DNA of 20,877 bases from Bacilli bacterium (lineage in GTDB: Bacteria > Bacillota_I > Bacilli_A > RF39 > UBA660): the NCBI GenBank assembly GCA_016296435.1, contig JAEDJI010000011.1, forward strand, positions 1-20,877, read 5' to 3'. The notes beneath the pieces are model-generated. The model did not search any database and was not told where the DNA came from. It saw nothing but the letters and a program-made list of their open reading frames with translations. Shown here piece by piece: positions 14,488 through 20,876 of this stretch (positions are counted from its first letter, which is position 1; the number at the start of each line of letters is the position of its first letter). The position numbers and the translations under genes are program-made.

Positions 14488-15979
14488 AACTGGTGCAATT
14501 TTTACAATTTTTTTAGCTTTTGTTCTTGCTATTGGACTTGTTTTTATTGATAATGCAGGTGATGTTTATTATGAAGCGCAAGATGTTTATCGTGTTTATT
14601 TAGATGGTAATTCTATTGGAATTATTAGGTCTAAGAGCGATCTTGAGGCTTATATAAATGAAAAACAGAATGCTATAAAAGAACAGTATAACGTTTCTAG
14701 AGTGTATGAACCTAATAATTTAAAGATTGAAAAAGAAATTACTTATAATGAAAAGATTTCTTCTGTTGCTGAGGTTTATAATAAGATTTCTAATGAGAAG
14801 GCTTTTACTATTGATGGTTATATTGTTACTATTAAGAAAAAAAATGATGATTTAAAACTTTATGTGCTTGATAAAAATGTGTTTACTGATGCAATAAATG
14901 AAACTGTTAAGTCGTTTGTTGATAAGGATAAATATGATGCTTATCTTAGAGAACAACAACAAGATATAGTTGATGAAGGCACTATTATTGAAAATGTTTA
15001 TATTGAAGATGATATTAATATAAAAAAAGGAAGGATTCCTGTTAATGAAAAAATATTTTATGATCATGATAGTGTTTCTGCTACAAAGGAACTTACTAAG
15101 TATTTGATATTTGGTAATCTAGATAAACAAAAAACTTATAAATGTAAGTCTAGTGATACATTATCTTCTATAGCGGAGGCTAATAAACTTAATATAAAGG
15201 AATTGTTGGTTGCTAATAATGATTTATCTGGTGAAGATGCTCTTTTATATGATGGTCAAGAACTAGTTGTTAATTTGATTGATCCTCAAATTACTGTTAC
15301 TGAGGTTACACATGAAGTTGATAAACAAGTTGTTAAATATGACACTATTGAACAAAAGGATAGTTCTATGTATATAGGACAGTCTAAAACTATAAAAAAA
15401 GGTGAAAATGGTATAGAAAAGGTTACTAAAAAAGTGCAAAGAAAAAATGGTTTTATAGTAAGTGCTGTTGGGGTGTCTTCTGAAGTATTAAAGGAACCTG
15501 TTGATAAGATTGTTAAGGTTGGAACTAAGCGTACTACTTGGAGTGGCAGTTATATTGGTTCAATCAATTATAGTGCTCCAGATGGTTATTGGTCATGGCC
15601 TACTAAAAGTGGTTATTGTTTAACGTCTAGTTACGGTGAATATCGTTCTTACGAAAGACATTTTGCACTTGATATTTCATGTACTGGTCTTGGTTCTCCA
15701 ATTTATGCTGTTCAAGGTGGTACAGTTACTGAAATAGCTACTGGTTATGGCAATAATACAAGTGTTGTAAATTATGGTAATTATGTTGAAATAAACCATG
15801 GTAATGGGGTAGTTACTTTATATGCTCATTTGAATTCTGTTAATGTTAGTGTTGGGCAAGTTGTGTCCAAAAAACAAGTTATAGGGACTATGGGTAATTC
15901 AGGTTTTTCATTTGGTACACATCTTCATTTTGCTGTGTATAGAAATGGTTCTGTTGTTAATCCATTTTCACTTTACTAA
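14480..15979 (+). CDS. Membrane-anchored LysM-G5-M23 peptidoglycan endopeptidase
   Basis: Cell-wall hydrolase of peptidase family M23. It has an N-terminal membrane anchor or signal (about 5-24) and an extracellular region of roughly 190 residues. A LysM domain follows (about 218-266, KTYKCKSSDTLSSIAEANKL), then a G5 domain (about 269-351) and the LytM-type catalytic domain (about 370-499). Zinc ligands are His394 and Asp398 (RHFALD) and His483 (THLHFAV), with catalytic His450 (LYAHL), so it looks active. The start is GTG 14480, with GGTGA at 14470-14474, and it overlaps the dnaB end. The walJ start overlaps its stop (TAATG). In B. subtilis walRK-walHI occupy the space before walJ; here a wall hydrolase takes that place. 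Confidence 0.93.
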   Translation: MNKTGAIFTIFLAFVLAIGLVFIDNAGDVYYEAQDVYRVYLDGNSIGIIRSKSDLEAYINEKQNAIKEQYNVSRVYEPNNLKIEKEITYNEKISSVAEVYNKISNEKAFTIDGYIVTIKKKNDDLKLYVLDKNVFTDAINETVKSFVDKDKYDAYLREQQQDIVDEGTIIENVYIEDDINIKKGRIPVNEKIFYDHDSVSATKELTKYLIFGNLDKQKTYKCKSSDTLSSIAEANKLNIKELLVANNDLSGEDALLYDGQELVVNLIDPQITVTEVTHEVDKQVVKYDTIEQKDSSMYIGQSKTIKKGENGIEKVTKKVQRKNGFIVSAVGVSSEVLKEPVDKIVKVGTKRTTWSGSYIGSINYSAPDGYWSWPTKSGYCLTSSYGEYRSYERHFALDISCTGLGSPIYAVQGGTVTEIATGYGNNTSVVNYGNYVEINHGNGVVTLYAHLNSVNVSVGQVVSKKQVIGTMGNSGFSFGTHLHFAVYRNGSVVNPFSLY

Positions 15980-16701
15980 TGAAGGTTAAAGTATTAGGTA
16001 GTGGATCGCGTGGTAATGCTACCATTATTGAAACTGAGTCTTGTAATATTTTAATAGATGCTGGCCTGACATATAAGAATATTTCGGAGCGATTAGATGG
16101 AGATGTACCTGATATTGATATTGTTGTTATAACGCATACTCATAAAGATCATATTGGAGGACTTAAATCAGTTTTAAAAAAGAAACCGGTTGTTTATACA
16201 ATGGCTGATCTTGGAAATTTGATTTCTTATGATATGATCAATAAAGAAAGACGGTTTAGTATTGGAAATACTTCAGTTAAATTATTTGATTTGTCACATG
16301 ATAGTTATTGCTGTGGAATGATTATTAGTGATGGTGATAAGGAACTTGTATATATTACTGATACTGGTTATATTAATAAGAATATTTTAGAAGATATTGT
16401 TAATAAAGATATATATATTATGGAGAGTAATCATGATGTTGATATGTTAAGACATAGTTCTAAACCATTTTATTTACAAATGAGAATTCTTAGTGATGAG
16501 GGTCATTTATCTAATGAACAAGCTCTTACTTATTTAAAAGGGTTGGTAGGATATAGAACTAAGTATGTAATTCTTGCTCATTTGTCTTTGGAAAATAATG
16601 ATAGTAGGCTTGTGTATGATATTATGCGTGGAGGTTTGGATGATAATATTGAAGTGCTTGTTGCTAAACAGTTTGAAGCTTTGGAAGAGGTAGTTATTTA
16701 A
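15979..16701 (+). CDS. walJ: Metallo-beta-lactamase-fold protein WalJ (YycJ)
   Basis: MBL-fold hydrolase linked in Bacillota to the WalRK wall-stress system and to coordinating replication with division; related proteins are DNA exonucleases. The metal-binding motif is HTHKDH (53-58), with further ligands near His107-Asp108 (LSHD), Asp128 (YITDTG) and His201 (LAHLS). The opening VKVLGSGSRGNATIIE is the family signature. It has 240 residues, close to the usual 260. The ATG shares one base with the stop of the M23 gene and has no strong Shine-Dalgarno of its own, so translation is probably coupled. The rlmH start overlaps its end in the same way. WalR and WalK themselves are not in the window. 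Confidence 0.92.
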   Translation: MKVKVLGSGSRGNATIIETESCNILIDAGLTYKNISERLDGDVPDIDIVVITHTHKDHIGGLKSVLKKKPVVYTMADLGNLISYDMINKERRFSIGNTSVKLFDLSHDSYCCGMIISDGDKELVYITDTGYINKNILEDIVNKDIYIMESNHDVDMLRHSSKPFYLQMRILSDEGHLSNEQALTYLKGLVGYRTKYVILAHLSLENNDSRLVYDIMRGGLDDNIEVLVAKQFEALEEVVI

Positions 16702-17156
16702 TGATAAAGATTATTTGTATCGGAAAGTTAAAAGAAAAGTACTTTAGGGATGCTGTTTGTGAGTATCTTAAAAGGCTTAGTAAGTATACTAAGGTTTCTT
16801 TAATTGAAATTCCGGATTGTAACGATGTGGATGTTAAGACTTGTTTGAGTAAAGAAAAGGATGCTATATTAAAAAATATTAAGCAAAAAGATAACGTTAT
16901 TTTACTTGATGTTAATGGGATTGAGTATTCAAGTCTTGCTTTTTCTAATTTTATAAATGATGAACTTTCTTATAATAGTAATATTACTTTTATAATTGGT
17001 TCTTCTAATGGATTTGATGATGATATATATAGTTTGTTTAATAAGAGGGTATCTTTTTCAAAGATGACATTTCCACATCAATTATTTAGGATTTTATTAC
17101 TTGAACAGATTTATCGTGGTTTTAAGATAATTCATAATGAAAAGTATCATAAGTAG
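16701..17156 (+). CDS. rlmH: 23S rRNA (pseudouridine1915-N3)-methyltransferase RlmH
   Basis: SPOUT-family methyltransferase acting on pseudouridine 1915 in helix 69 of 23S rRNA in the 70S ribosome. It starts MIKIICIGKLKEKYFRDAVCEYLKRL. The SAM-binding knot is FIIGSSNGFDDD (family FIIGGSxG, with Gly to Ser in the third position of the triplet). It ends with KMTFPHQLFRILLLEQIYRG and KIIHNEKYHK, both strongly conserved. It has 151 residues, slightly below the usual 159. The start is joined to the walJ stop (TAATG) and the gene closes the operon; its stop is inside the terminator. The walJ-rlmH neighbourhood is conserved in Bacillota. Confidence 0.96.
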   Translation: MIKIICIGKLKEKYFRDAVCEYLKRLSKYTKVSLIEIPDCNDVDVKTCLSKEKDAILKNIKQKDNVILLDVNGIEYSSLAFSNFINDELSYNSNITFIIGSSNGFDDDIYSLFNKRVSFSKMTFPHQLFRILLLEQIYRGFKIIHNEKYHK

Positions 17157-17175
17157 GTTAATTCCTACTTTTTTT
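17151..17175 (+). terminator. Intrinsic terminator containing the rlmH stop
   Basis: AAGTAGG (17151-17157) pairs with CCTACTT (17164-17170) around TTAATT, with T to 17175. The rlmH TAG (17154-17156) is in the 5' arm. Confidence 0.88.
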
Positions 17176-17197
17176 CATATAATTAATTGGTGGTATT

Positions 17198-18472
17198 ATG
17201 GATATTGTTAACAAAATTATTTGGGCTATTGCTGTATCACTTCTTTTTTTGTCTAGTATTTATTTTACTTTTAAACTTAGATTCGTTCAACTTAGGTTGT
17301 TTAAAGTATTTTCTTGTCTTAAGAGTGAAAAGTGTCATAGTGATATTAGTGCAAAGGATAGTTTGATTATGTCTTTGTCTTCAAAAATAGGTGTTGGTTC
17401 TTTAGCAGGAGTTGCTTTTGCTATTTATTATGGTGGATTGGGTTCTGTTTTTTGGATTTGGGTTATTTCATTTTTAACTTCTATTAATTGTTTTGCAGAG
17501 AACATTTTAGCAACTATTTATAAGAAAGTTGACAATAATGGGTGTCAAGGAGGACCTTTTTATTATATTAAGTATGGTCTTAAGAAGAAAAAGCTGGCTT
17601 TTTTATATGCTATTTTAGCTATTGTTTCTTATTCTACTGGTTTTATAGCAATACAAAATAATACTATGGTTTCTTTGATTGGTAATATGTATGATATAAA
17701 TATTTTTGTTGTTTCTTTTGTTATAACTATATTGTCTTGCCTTGTTTTTTTAAAGGGAATTAAAACTGTTTCTAATATCTGTAATAAAATTTTTCCAATT
17801 ATGATGTTTATGTATTTGTTTATTGGGGTAATTGTTTTTATTAAAAATATTTATTTTATTCCTGATTTATTTTTAAATATTATATTTAGTGCAATTGATG
17901 TTAAGTCAATATCTGGTGGTTTTTTATATGTAATGCTTGTCGGGGTTCAAAAGGGTATTTTTCAAACTGAGGCTGGAGTTGGTACTAGTGCAATGATAAG
18001 TGGAACTAGTAGTAATACTGATTTTATTAAACAGGGAAATACTGGTATTGTTTCAACTTTTTTTATTGGTTTTATTGTTTCTTTTGTTACGACTTTGATT
18101 ATTGCTACTAGCGACTATGGAGTTTTTTCTTCAATGAATGGAATTGAACTTACTAAATATGCTTTTAATTATCATTTTGGTTATATTGGTGAGGTCTTAT
18201 TGCTTGTGATTTTAGTTTTATTTGCTTTTTCTACTATTATAACTGTATATTATTATGCACTTAGTAATTTGAAGGGTCTTACTAATAAAAAAGTGTTATT
18301 AAATATTCTTAAAGTTGTTACAGTATTTTCTTTATTTATTGGTGGAGTTGTGTCTTCACATATAGTTTGGAAAACTATTGATATTTTTGTTGGTTTACTT
18401 ACTATTATAAATACCTATTCTATATTTATCCTTAGGGATGTTGTAGTTAATAAGGTTAGGTCTAGTAATTAG
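17198..18472 (+). CDS. AGCS-family sodium:amino acid symporter
   Basis: Alanine or glycine:cation symporter family carrier with about ten or eleven membrane segments over 424 residues. Family landmarks are SLSSKIGVGSLAGVAFAIYYGG (about 60-81), with the conserved GxGxxAGVA core, FWIWVISFLTSINCFAENILA, GGPFYYIKYGLKKKK (about 120-134) and VGVQKGIFQTEAGVGTS (about 249-265). The last is the conserved segment with the EAG motif. The protein lacks the extended N-terminus of some homologues but is otherwise complete. TTGGTGG lies 5 nt before ATG 17198, and TATAAT (17178-17183) lies 5 nt before that without a clear -35. Substrate cannot be told from sequence. A weak CTAGTAATTAG hairpin plus T9 around its stop may be a terminator before ung. 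Confidence 0.9.
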   Translation: MDIVNKIIWAIAVSLLFLSSIYFTFKLRFVQLRLFKVFSCLKSEKCHSDISAKDSLIMSLSSKIGVGSLAGVAFAIYYGGLGSVFWIWVISFLTSINCFAENILATIYKKVDNNGCQGGPFYYIKYGLKKKKLAFLYAILAIVSYSTGFIAIQNNTMVSLIGNMYDINIFVVSFVITILSCLVFLKGIKTVSNICNKIFPIMMFMYLFIGVIVFIKNIYFIPDLFLNIIFSAIDVKSISGGFLYVMLVGVQKGIFQTEAGVGTSAMISGTSSNTDFIKQGNTGIVSTFFIGFIVSFVTTLIIATSDYGVFSSMNGIELTKYAFNYHFGYIGEVLLLVILVLFAFSTIITVYYYALSNLKGLTNKKVLLNILKVVTVFSLFIGGVVSSHIVWKTIDIFVGLLTIINTYSIFILRDVVVNKVRSSN

Positions 18473-18510
18473 TTTTTTTTTGTTGTAAAATGTTTTTGGA
18501 GGTATTATTT

Positions 18511-19173
18511 ATGCTTAATAAAAAGTGGGATGTTGTTCTTGCATCAGAGTTTTCTAAACCTTATTTTAAAAAATTAGTTAGTGATATTCGTGATGAATAT
18601 AAAATGCATACTGTCTATCCAAATGCTGATGATGTTTTTAATGCTTTTAAATATACAGATTATGATGAAATTAAAGTTGTTATTTTGGGACAGGATCCTT
18701 ATCATGGTGAGGGTGAGGCCATGGGGCTTTCTTTTTCTGTTAATGACGGAATTAGAAAACCTCCATCGCTTTTAAATATTTATAAGGAATTACATGATGA
18801 TTTGGGTTATCCAATTGCTGAGAGTGGTAATTTATCTAAATGGGCTAAACAAGGTGTTTTTCTTTTGAATAGTATTCTTACTGTTGAAAAGGATAGTCCT
18901 TTATCTCATAAAAAGTATGGTTGGGAATTATTTACTGATGCAGTTATACAAAAAATTAATGAACGCGCTGTACCTGTTGTATTTATTTTATGGGGTAGTT
19001 ATGCAAGAAGTAAGAAGAAGTTTATTACTAATCCTAATCATTTAATTATTGAATCTGTTCATCCTTCTCCTTTTTCTTGTTACAATGGTTTTTTTGGAAG
19101 TAAACCTTTTTCTAAAGCTAATGAGTTTTTGATATCAAAAAAAATTAGTCCAATAGATTTTTCTATAGACTAA
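18511..19173 (+). CDS. ung: Uracil-DNA glycosylase, family 1
   Basis: Removes uracil from DNA in base-excision repair. The water-activating motif is GQDPYHG, followed by GLSFSV, KPPSLLNIYKEL, the WAKQGVFLLN segment and the leucine-loop motif HPSPFSCYNGF near the end. It has 220 residues, the usual length. An in-frame ATG at 18490 is rejected because TGGAGGT at 18497-18503 lies 8 nt before ATG 18511, the same layout as at rsmA. The 3' end overlaps the convergent LemA-like gene by 4 nt, inside a shared two-way terminator. In B. subtilis ung also lies in the same region as gerQ. Confidence 0.97.
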   Translation: MLNKKWDVVLASEFSKPYFKKLVSDIRDEYKMHTVYPNADDVFNAFKYTDYDEIKVVILGQDPYHGEGEAMGLSFSVNDGIRKPPSLLNIYKELHDDLGYPIAESGNLSKWAKQGVFLLNSILTVEKDSPLSHKKYGWELFTDAVIQKINERAVPVVFILWGSYARSKKKFITNPNHLIIESVHPSPFSCYNGFFGSKPFSKANEFLISKKISPIDFSID

Positions 19174-19179
19174 TTTTTT
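19139..19179. terminator. Two-way terminator formed by the coding ends of ung and the LemA-like gene
   Basis: AAAAAATTAGTC (19139-19150) pairs exactly with GACTAATTTTTT (19168-19179). Inside it ATAGA (19153-19157) pairs with TCTAT (19162-19166) around TTTT, separated from the outer stem by CA and A. Each strand ends in a run of T, so it should stop transcription both ways. Both genes' stop codons (19171-19173 and 19170-19172) are within it. Confidence 0.85.
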
Positions 19180-19670
19180 AATATTTCATAGTCGTCAATT
19201 TTTCTTAATTTGAATGATTTATATTGTGTAAATTTTAATAATTTATATATTAAGTTCAAGGGTTTTTTTAAAAATAATTCATTGTAATTTATTACATTTG
19301 CATTATAGTAATCTTTCAGACCTTCAATATTGTCGTCTATTTCATTTAGTTTTATTATTTCTTTTTTGAATGTATTATTTTTTTTAGGATTTTCTAACAA
19401 GTATTTGTTTATGTCCCATCTGATGTTGAATAATGAGTTTTCTTTCTCATGAATTGTTTCTTCTTCATTGTATTTAAATTTATTTAATTCTTCATCATTT
19501 ATTTCTTTTATTAGTATTTTTATTATTTCGTTTTTTTCTTTTAACTGGTATTCTAGGTTTTCTTCACAAGTTATTATTGCGTTTTCAAGGTCTTCTAATT
19601 TTTTATATTTTATAAATAATATTGCTAGTAGTGCTAATATAATTGTTATTGTAATAATTATGTATATCAT
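19170..19670 (-). CDS. LemA-like membrane protein (divergent)
   Basis: A 166-residue protein with one N-terminal membrane segment (about 2-20), a short basic stretch KYKK and then a mostly helical charged domain. The pattern LENAIITCEENLEYQLKEKNEIIKILI recalls the LemA helix in which a chain of residues ends in VQLKRRxDLIPNLV. The later GLKDYYNANVINYNELFLKKPLN matches the LemA signature with ARxxYNxxVxxYNxxxxxxP. Some expected features are weak, so this is a divergent LemA-family call. LemA proteins are membrane-anchored helical bundles of unclear role. GGTGAT precedes the ATG, and an extended -10 promoter is visible. It lies downstream of gerQ but has its own promoter. A plus-strand frame across it is only a shadow. 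Confidence 0.6.
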   Translation of the reverse strand: MIYIIITITIILALLAILFIKYKKLEDLENAIITCEENLEYQLKEKNEIIKILIKEINDEELNKFKYNEEETIHEKENSLFNIRWDINKYLLENPKKNNTFKKEIIKLNEIDDNIEGLKDYYNANVINYNELFLKKPLNLIYKLLKFTQYKSFKLRKIDDYEILKN

Positions 19671-19693
19671 TTTATCACCAATCCTATAAAGAA

Positions 19694-19702
19694 ATTATAT
19701 CA
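19694..19702 (-). promoter_or_regulatory. Extended -10 promoter of the LemA-like gene
   Basis: Read on the minus strand, TGA-TATAAT (19702 to 19694) is an extended -10 with a perfect core hexamer. The -35 region is weak (TGTAAA). Transcription would begin about 15 nt before the GGTGAT Shine-Dalgarno region. Confidence 0.5.
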
Positions 19703-19731
19703 TATTTTTTGGTATTATTTACATTAATTTT

Positions 19732-19759
19732 AAAAGAAACTATATTTTAAGTTTCTTTT
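19732..19759 (-). terminator. Probable terminator of gerQ
   Basis: AAAAGAAAC (19732-19740) and GTTTCTTTT (19751-19759) are exact reverse complements with a 10-nt loop, just past the gerQ stop. On the minus strand the T-rich arm itself is the only T tract, so strength is uncertain. Confidence 0.5.
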
Positions 19760-19767
19760 TGTTTTAA

Positions 19768-20097
19768 TTAAATTACTTTATAGTTTATTTCTTCATCGAA
19801 TACTATGAAGTCAATGTATATTGACAGAAGTAAATACCATTTTCCAGTTTTTGGATCGCTTATTACAACATGATCTCTTGCTGCTTGTTCTACAACTCCT
19901 GTAAATATTCTATCTCTGTATTCATTTGAATCGGGGAAAGTCATGTATATGCTTGCTACTTTTCCTTTGTTTAATCTTAAAATGTTTTCAACATATGATT
20001 GTTCCATTGGGAGTTCTTCGTTTATTCCGTTTGGAATTATGTTTAGATTTTGATTTGGATTGGTATTAAAACCAGGATTATAATAACTATTATTCAT
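19768..20097 (-). CDS. gerQ: Spore coat protein GerQ
   Basis: Inner-coat protein that in B. subtilis holds the cortex hydrolase CwlJ in the spore and is cross-linked by transglutaminase Tgl. The conserved core is at about 34-105: SYVENILRLNKGKVASIYMTF, FTGVVEQAARDHVVISDPKTGKWYLL and IDFIVFDEEINY. The N-terminal part is Asn/Pro/Gln-rich. At 109 residues it is well short of the 181-residue B. subtilis protein, mainly in the N-terminus, and it has no Lys before residue 44, whereas B. subtilis is cross-linked through Lys near its N-terminus. GGTGAT lies before the ATG. A near-consensus sigma-E promoter lies just upstream. Close neighbour ung matches the B. subtilis region. Confidence 0.92.
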   Translation of the reverse strand: MNNSYYNPGFNTNPNQNLNIIPNGINEELPMEQSYVENILRLNKGKVASIYMTFPDSNEYRDRIFTGVVEQAARDHVVISDPKTGKWYLLLSIYIDFIVFDEEINYKVI

Positions 20098-20111
20098 TTT
20101 ATCACCACTTA

Positions 20112-20140
20112 ATTGTATGTTTTATTTTTTTTATATATTA
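20112..20140 (-). promoter_or_regulatory. Sigma-E promoter of gerQ
   Basis: On the minus strand, TAATATA (20140-20134) matches the sigma-E -35 KMATATT at 6 of 7. After a 14-bp spacer, CATACAAT (20119-20112) matches the -10 CATACAHT at all eight positions. B. subtilis gerQ is in the sigma-E regulon. The expected start, near 20105, falls at the Shine-Dalgarno (GGTGAT, 20106-20101). Confidence 0.75.
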
Positions 20141-20290
20141 CATTATTTTTATTTATGTTATACTTATTATGGAAGTGTTGTGTATGACATAAAGCATAAG
20201 TAAAATTGCACTATGAATAATTAAACAAGCTTCTATTAATATTAAAAGTAATATTTGTTATTATTTTATATTATTTAAGGAGATGATATT

Positions 20291-20857
20291 TTGAAGGTTA
20301 GAGTTGGTGTTTCAAATAGACATGTTCATTTGTCTAAGTTTGATTATGATTTATTATTTGATACAGAAATGGAATGTGAAAAAAATCTTTCTCAGGTTGG
20401 AGAGTTTAAGTCTAATAAGAGAGTTTGTTTAAAGACTGATAAAGGTGTTATTTGTGATGTGGCAGTTCTTGGACCTTTTAGAGATTATACTCAGGTTGAA
20501 ATTAGTGTAACTGATGCTTATTTTTTTGGAATTTCTCCAGAGGTTAGAAGTTCTGGTGATGTTTTTGGTGGTGAATATATTACAATAGTTGGTGATAAGG
20601 GTGAAATAGTTCGTGATTGTTGTATTATTGCTACACGCCATATTCATATTTCTCATGAGGATAGGATTAAGTATGGCCTTTTAGAAAATTTATATAGTGT
20701 TAGAATTAGTGGAGTAAAGTCTGGTGTGTTAGGTGATGTTCATATTAAGGAAGTTGATAATGGCTCTTTTGAACTTCATTTGGACACAGATGATGCTAAT
20801 GCGTTTTTACTTAAGAATGGGGATTTTGTTGAAATAATTGAGAATATAAAAAAATAA
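20291..20857 (+). CDS. pduL: Phosphate propanoyltransferase / phosphotransacetylase PduL
   Basis: Transfers an acyl group between CoA and phosphate (acetyl- or propanoyl-phosphate), an alternative to Pta. Two related beta-barrel halves each carry a histidine-rich zinc motif: NRHVHLS (His11, His13) and ATRHIHISHED (His117, His119, His122). GPFRDYTQVE (61-70) holds the conserved Arg, and HLDTDDANAF (163-172) is the second-half signature. It has 188 residues. The start is TTG 20291, with AAGGAGATGAT 5-14 nt upstream; an ATG start is not available near it. The protein begins directly at the fold, so it lacks the N-terminal encapsulation peptide of microcompartment PduL, and no shell gene is near. 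It is probably a housekeeping acetate enzyme. The stop is in the terminator. Confidence 0.93.
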   Translation: MKVRVGVSNRHVHLSKFDYDLLFDTEMECEKNLSQVGEFKSNKRVCLKTDKGVICDVAVLGPFRDYTQVEISVTDAYFFGISPEVRSSGDVFGGEYITIVGDKGEIVRDCCIIATRHIHISHEDRIKYGLLENLYSVRISGVKSGVLGDVHIKEVDNGSFELHLDTDDANAFLLKNGDFVEIIENIKK

Positions 20858-20876
20858 TCAATTTGATTATTTTTTT
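20851..20876 (+). terminator. Intrinsic terminator containing the pduL stop
   Basis: AAAATAATCA (20851-20860) pairs with TGATTATTTT (20864-20873) around ATT, followed by T to 20876. The TAA (20855-20857) is in the 5' arm. Confidence 0.85.

Noticed and set aside
17154..17183. Sigma-E promoter for the AGCS gene, suggested by CATATAAT at 17176-17183
   Set aside because: The -35 region (TAGGTTA) does not fit KMATATT and overlaps the rlmH terminator stem; a sporulation role for this transporter has no other support.
20141..20266. Possible regulatory RNA or small gene in the gerQ-pduL gap
   Set aside because: No open frame with a Shine-Dalgarno, no strong hairpin plus T run; repeats of TACTTAT/ATAAGTA and AATATT are short and not arranged to fold well.
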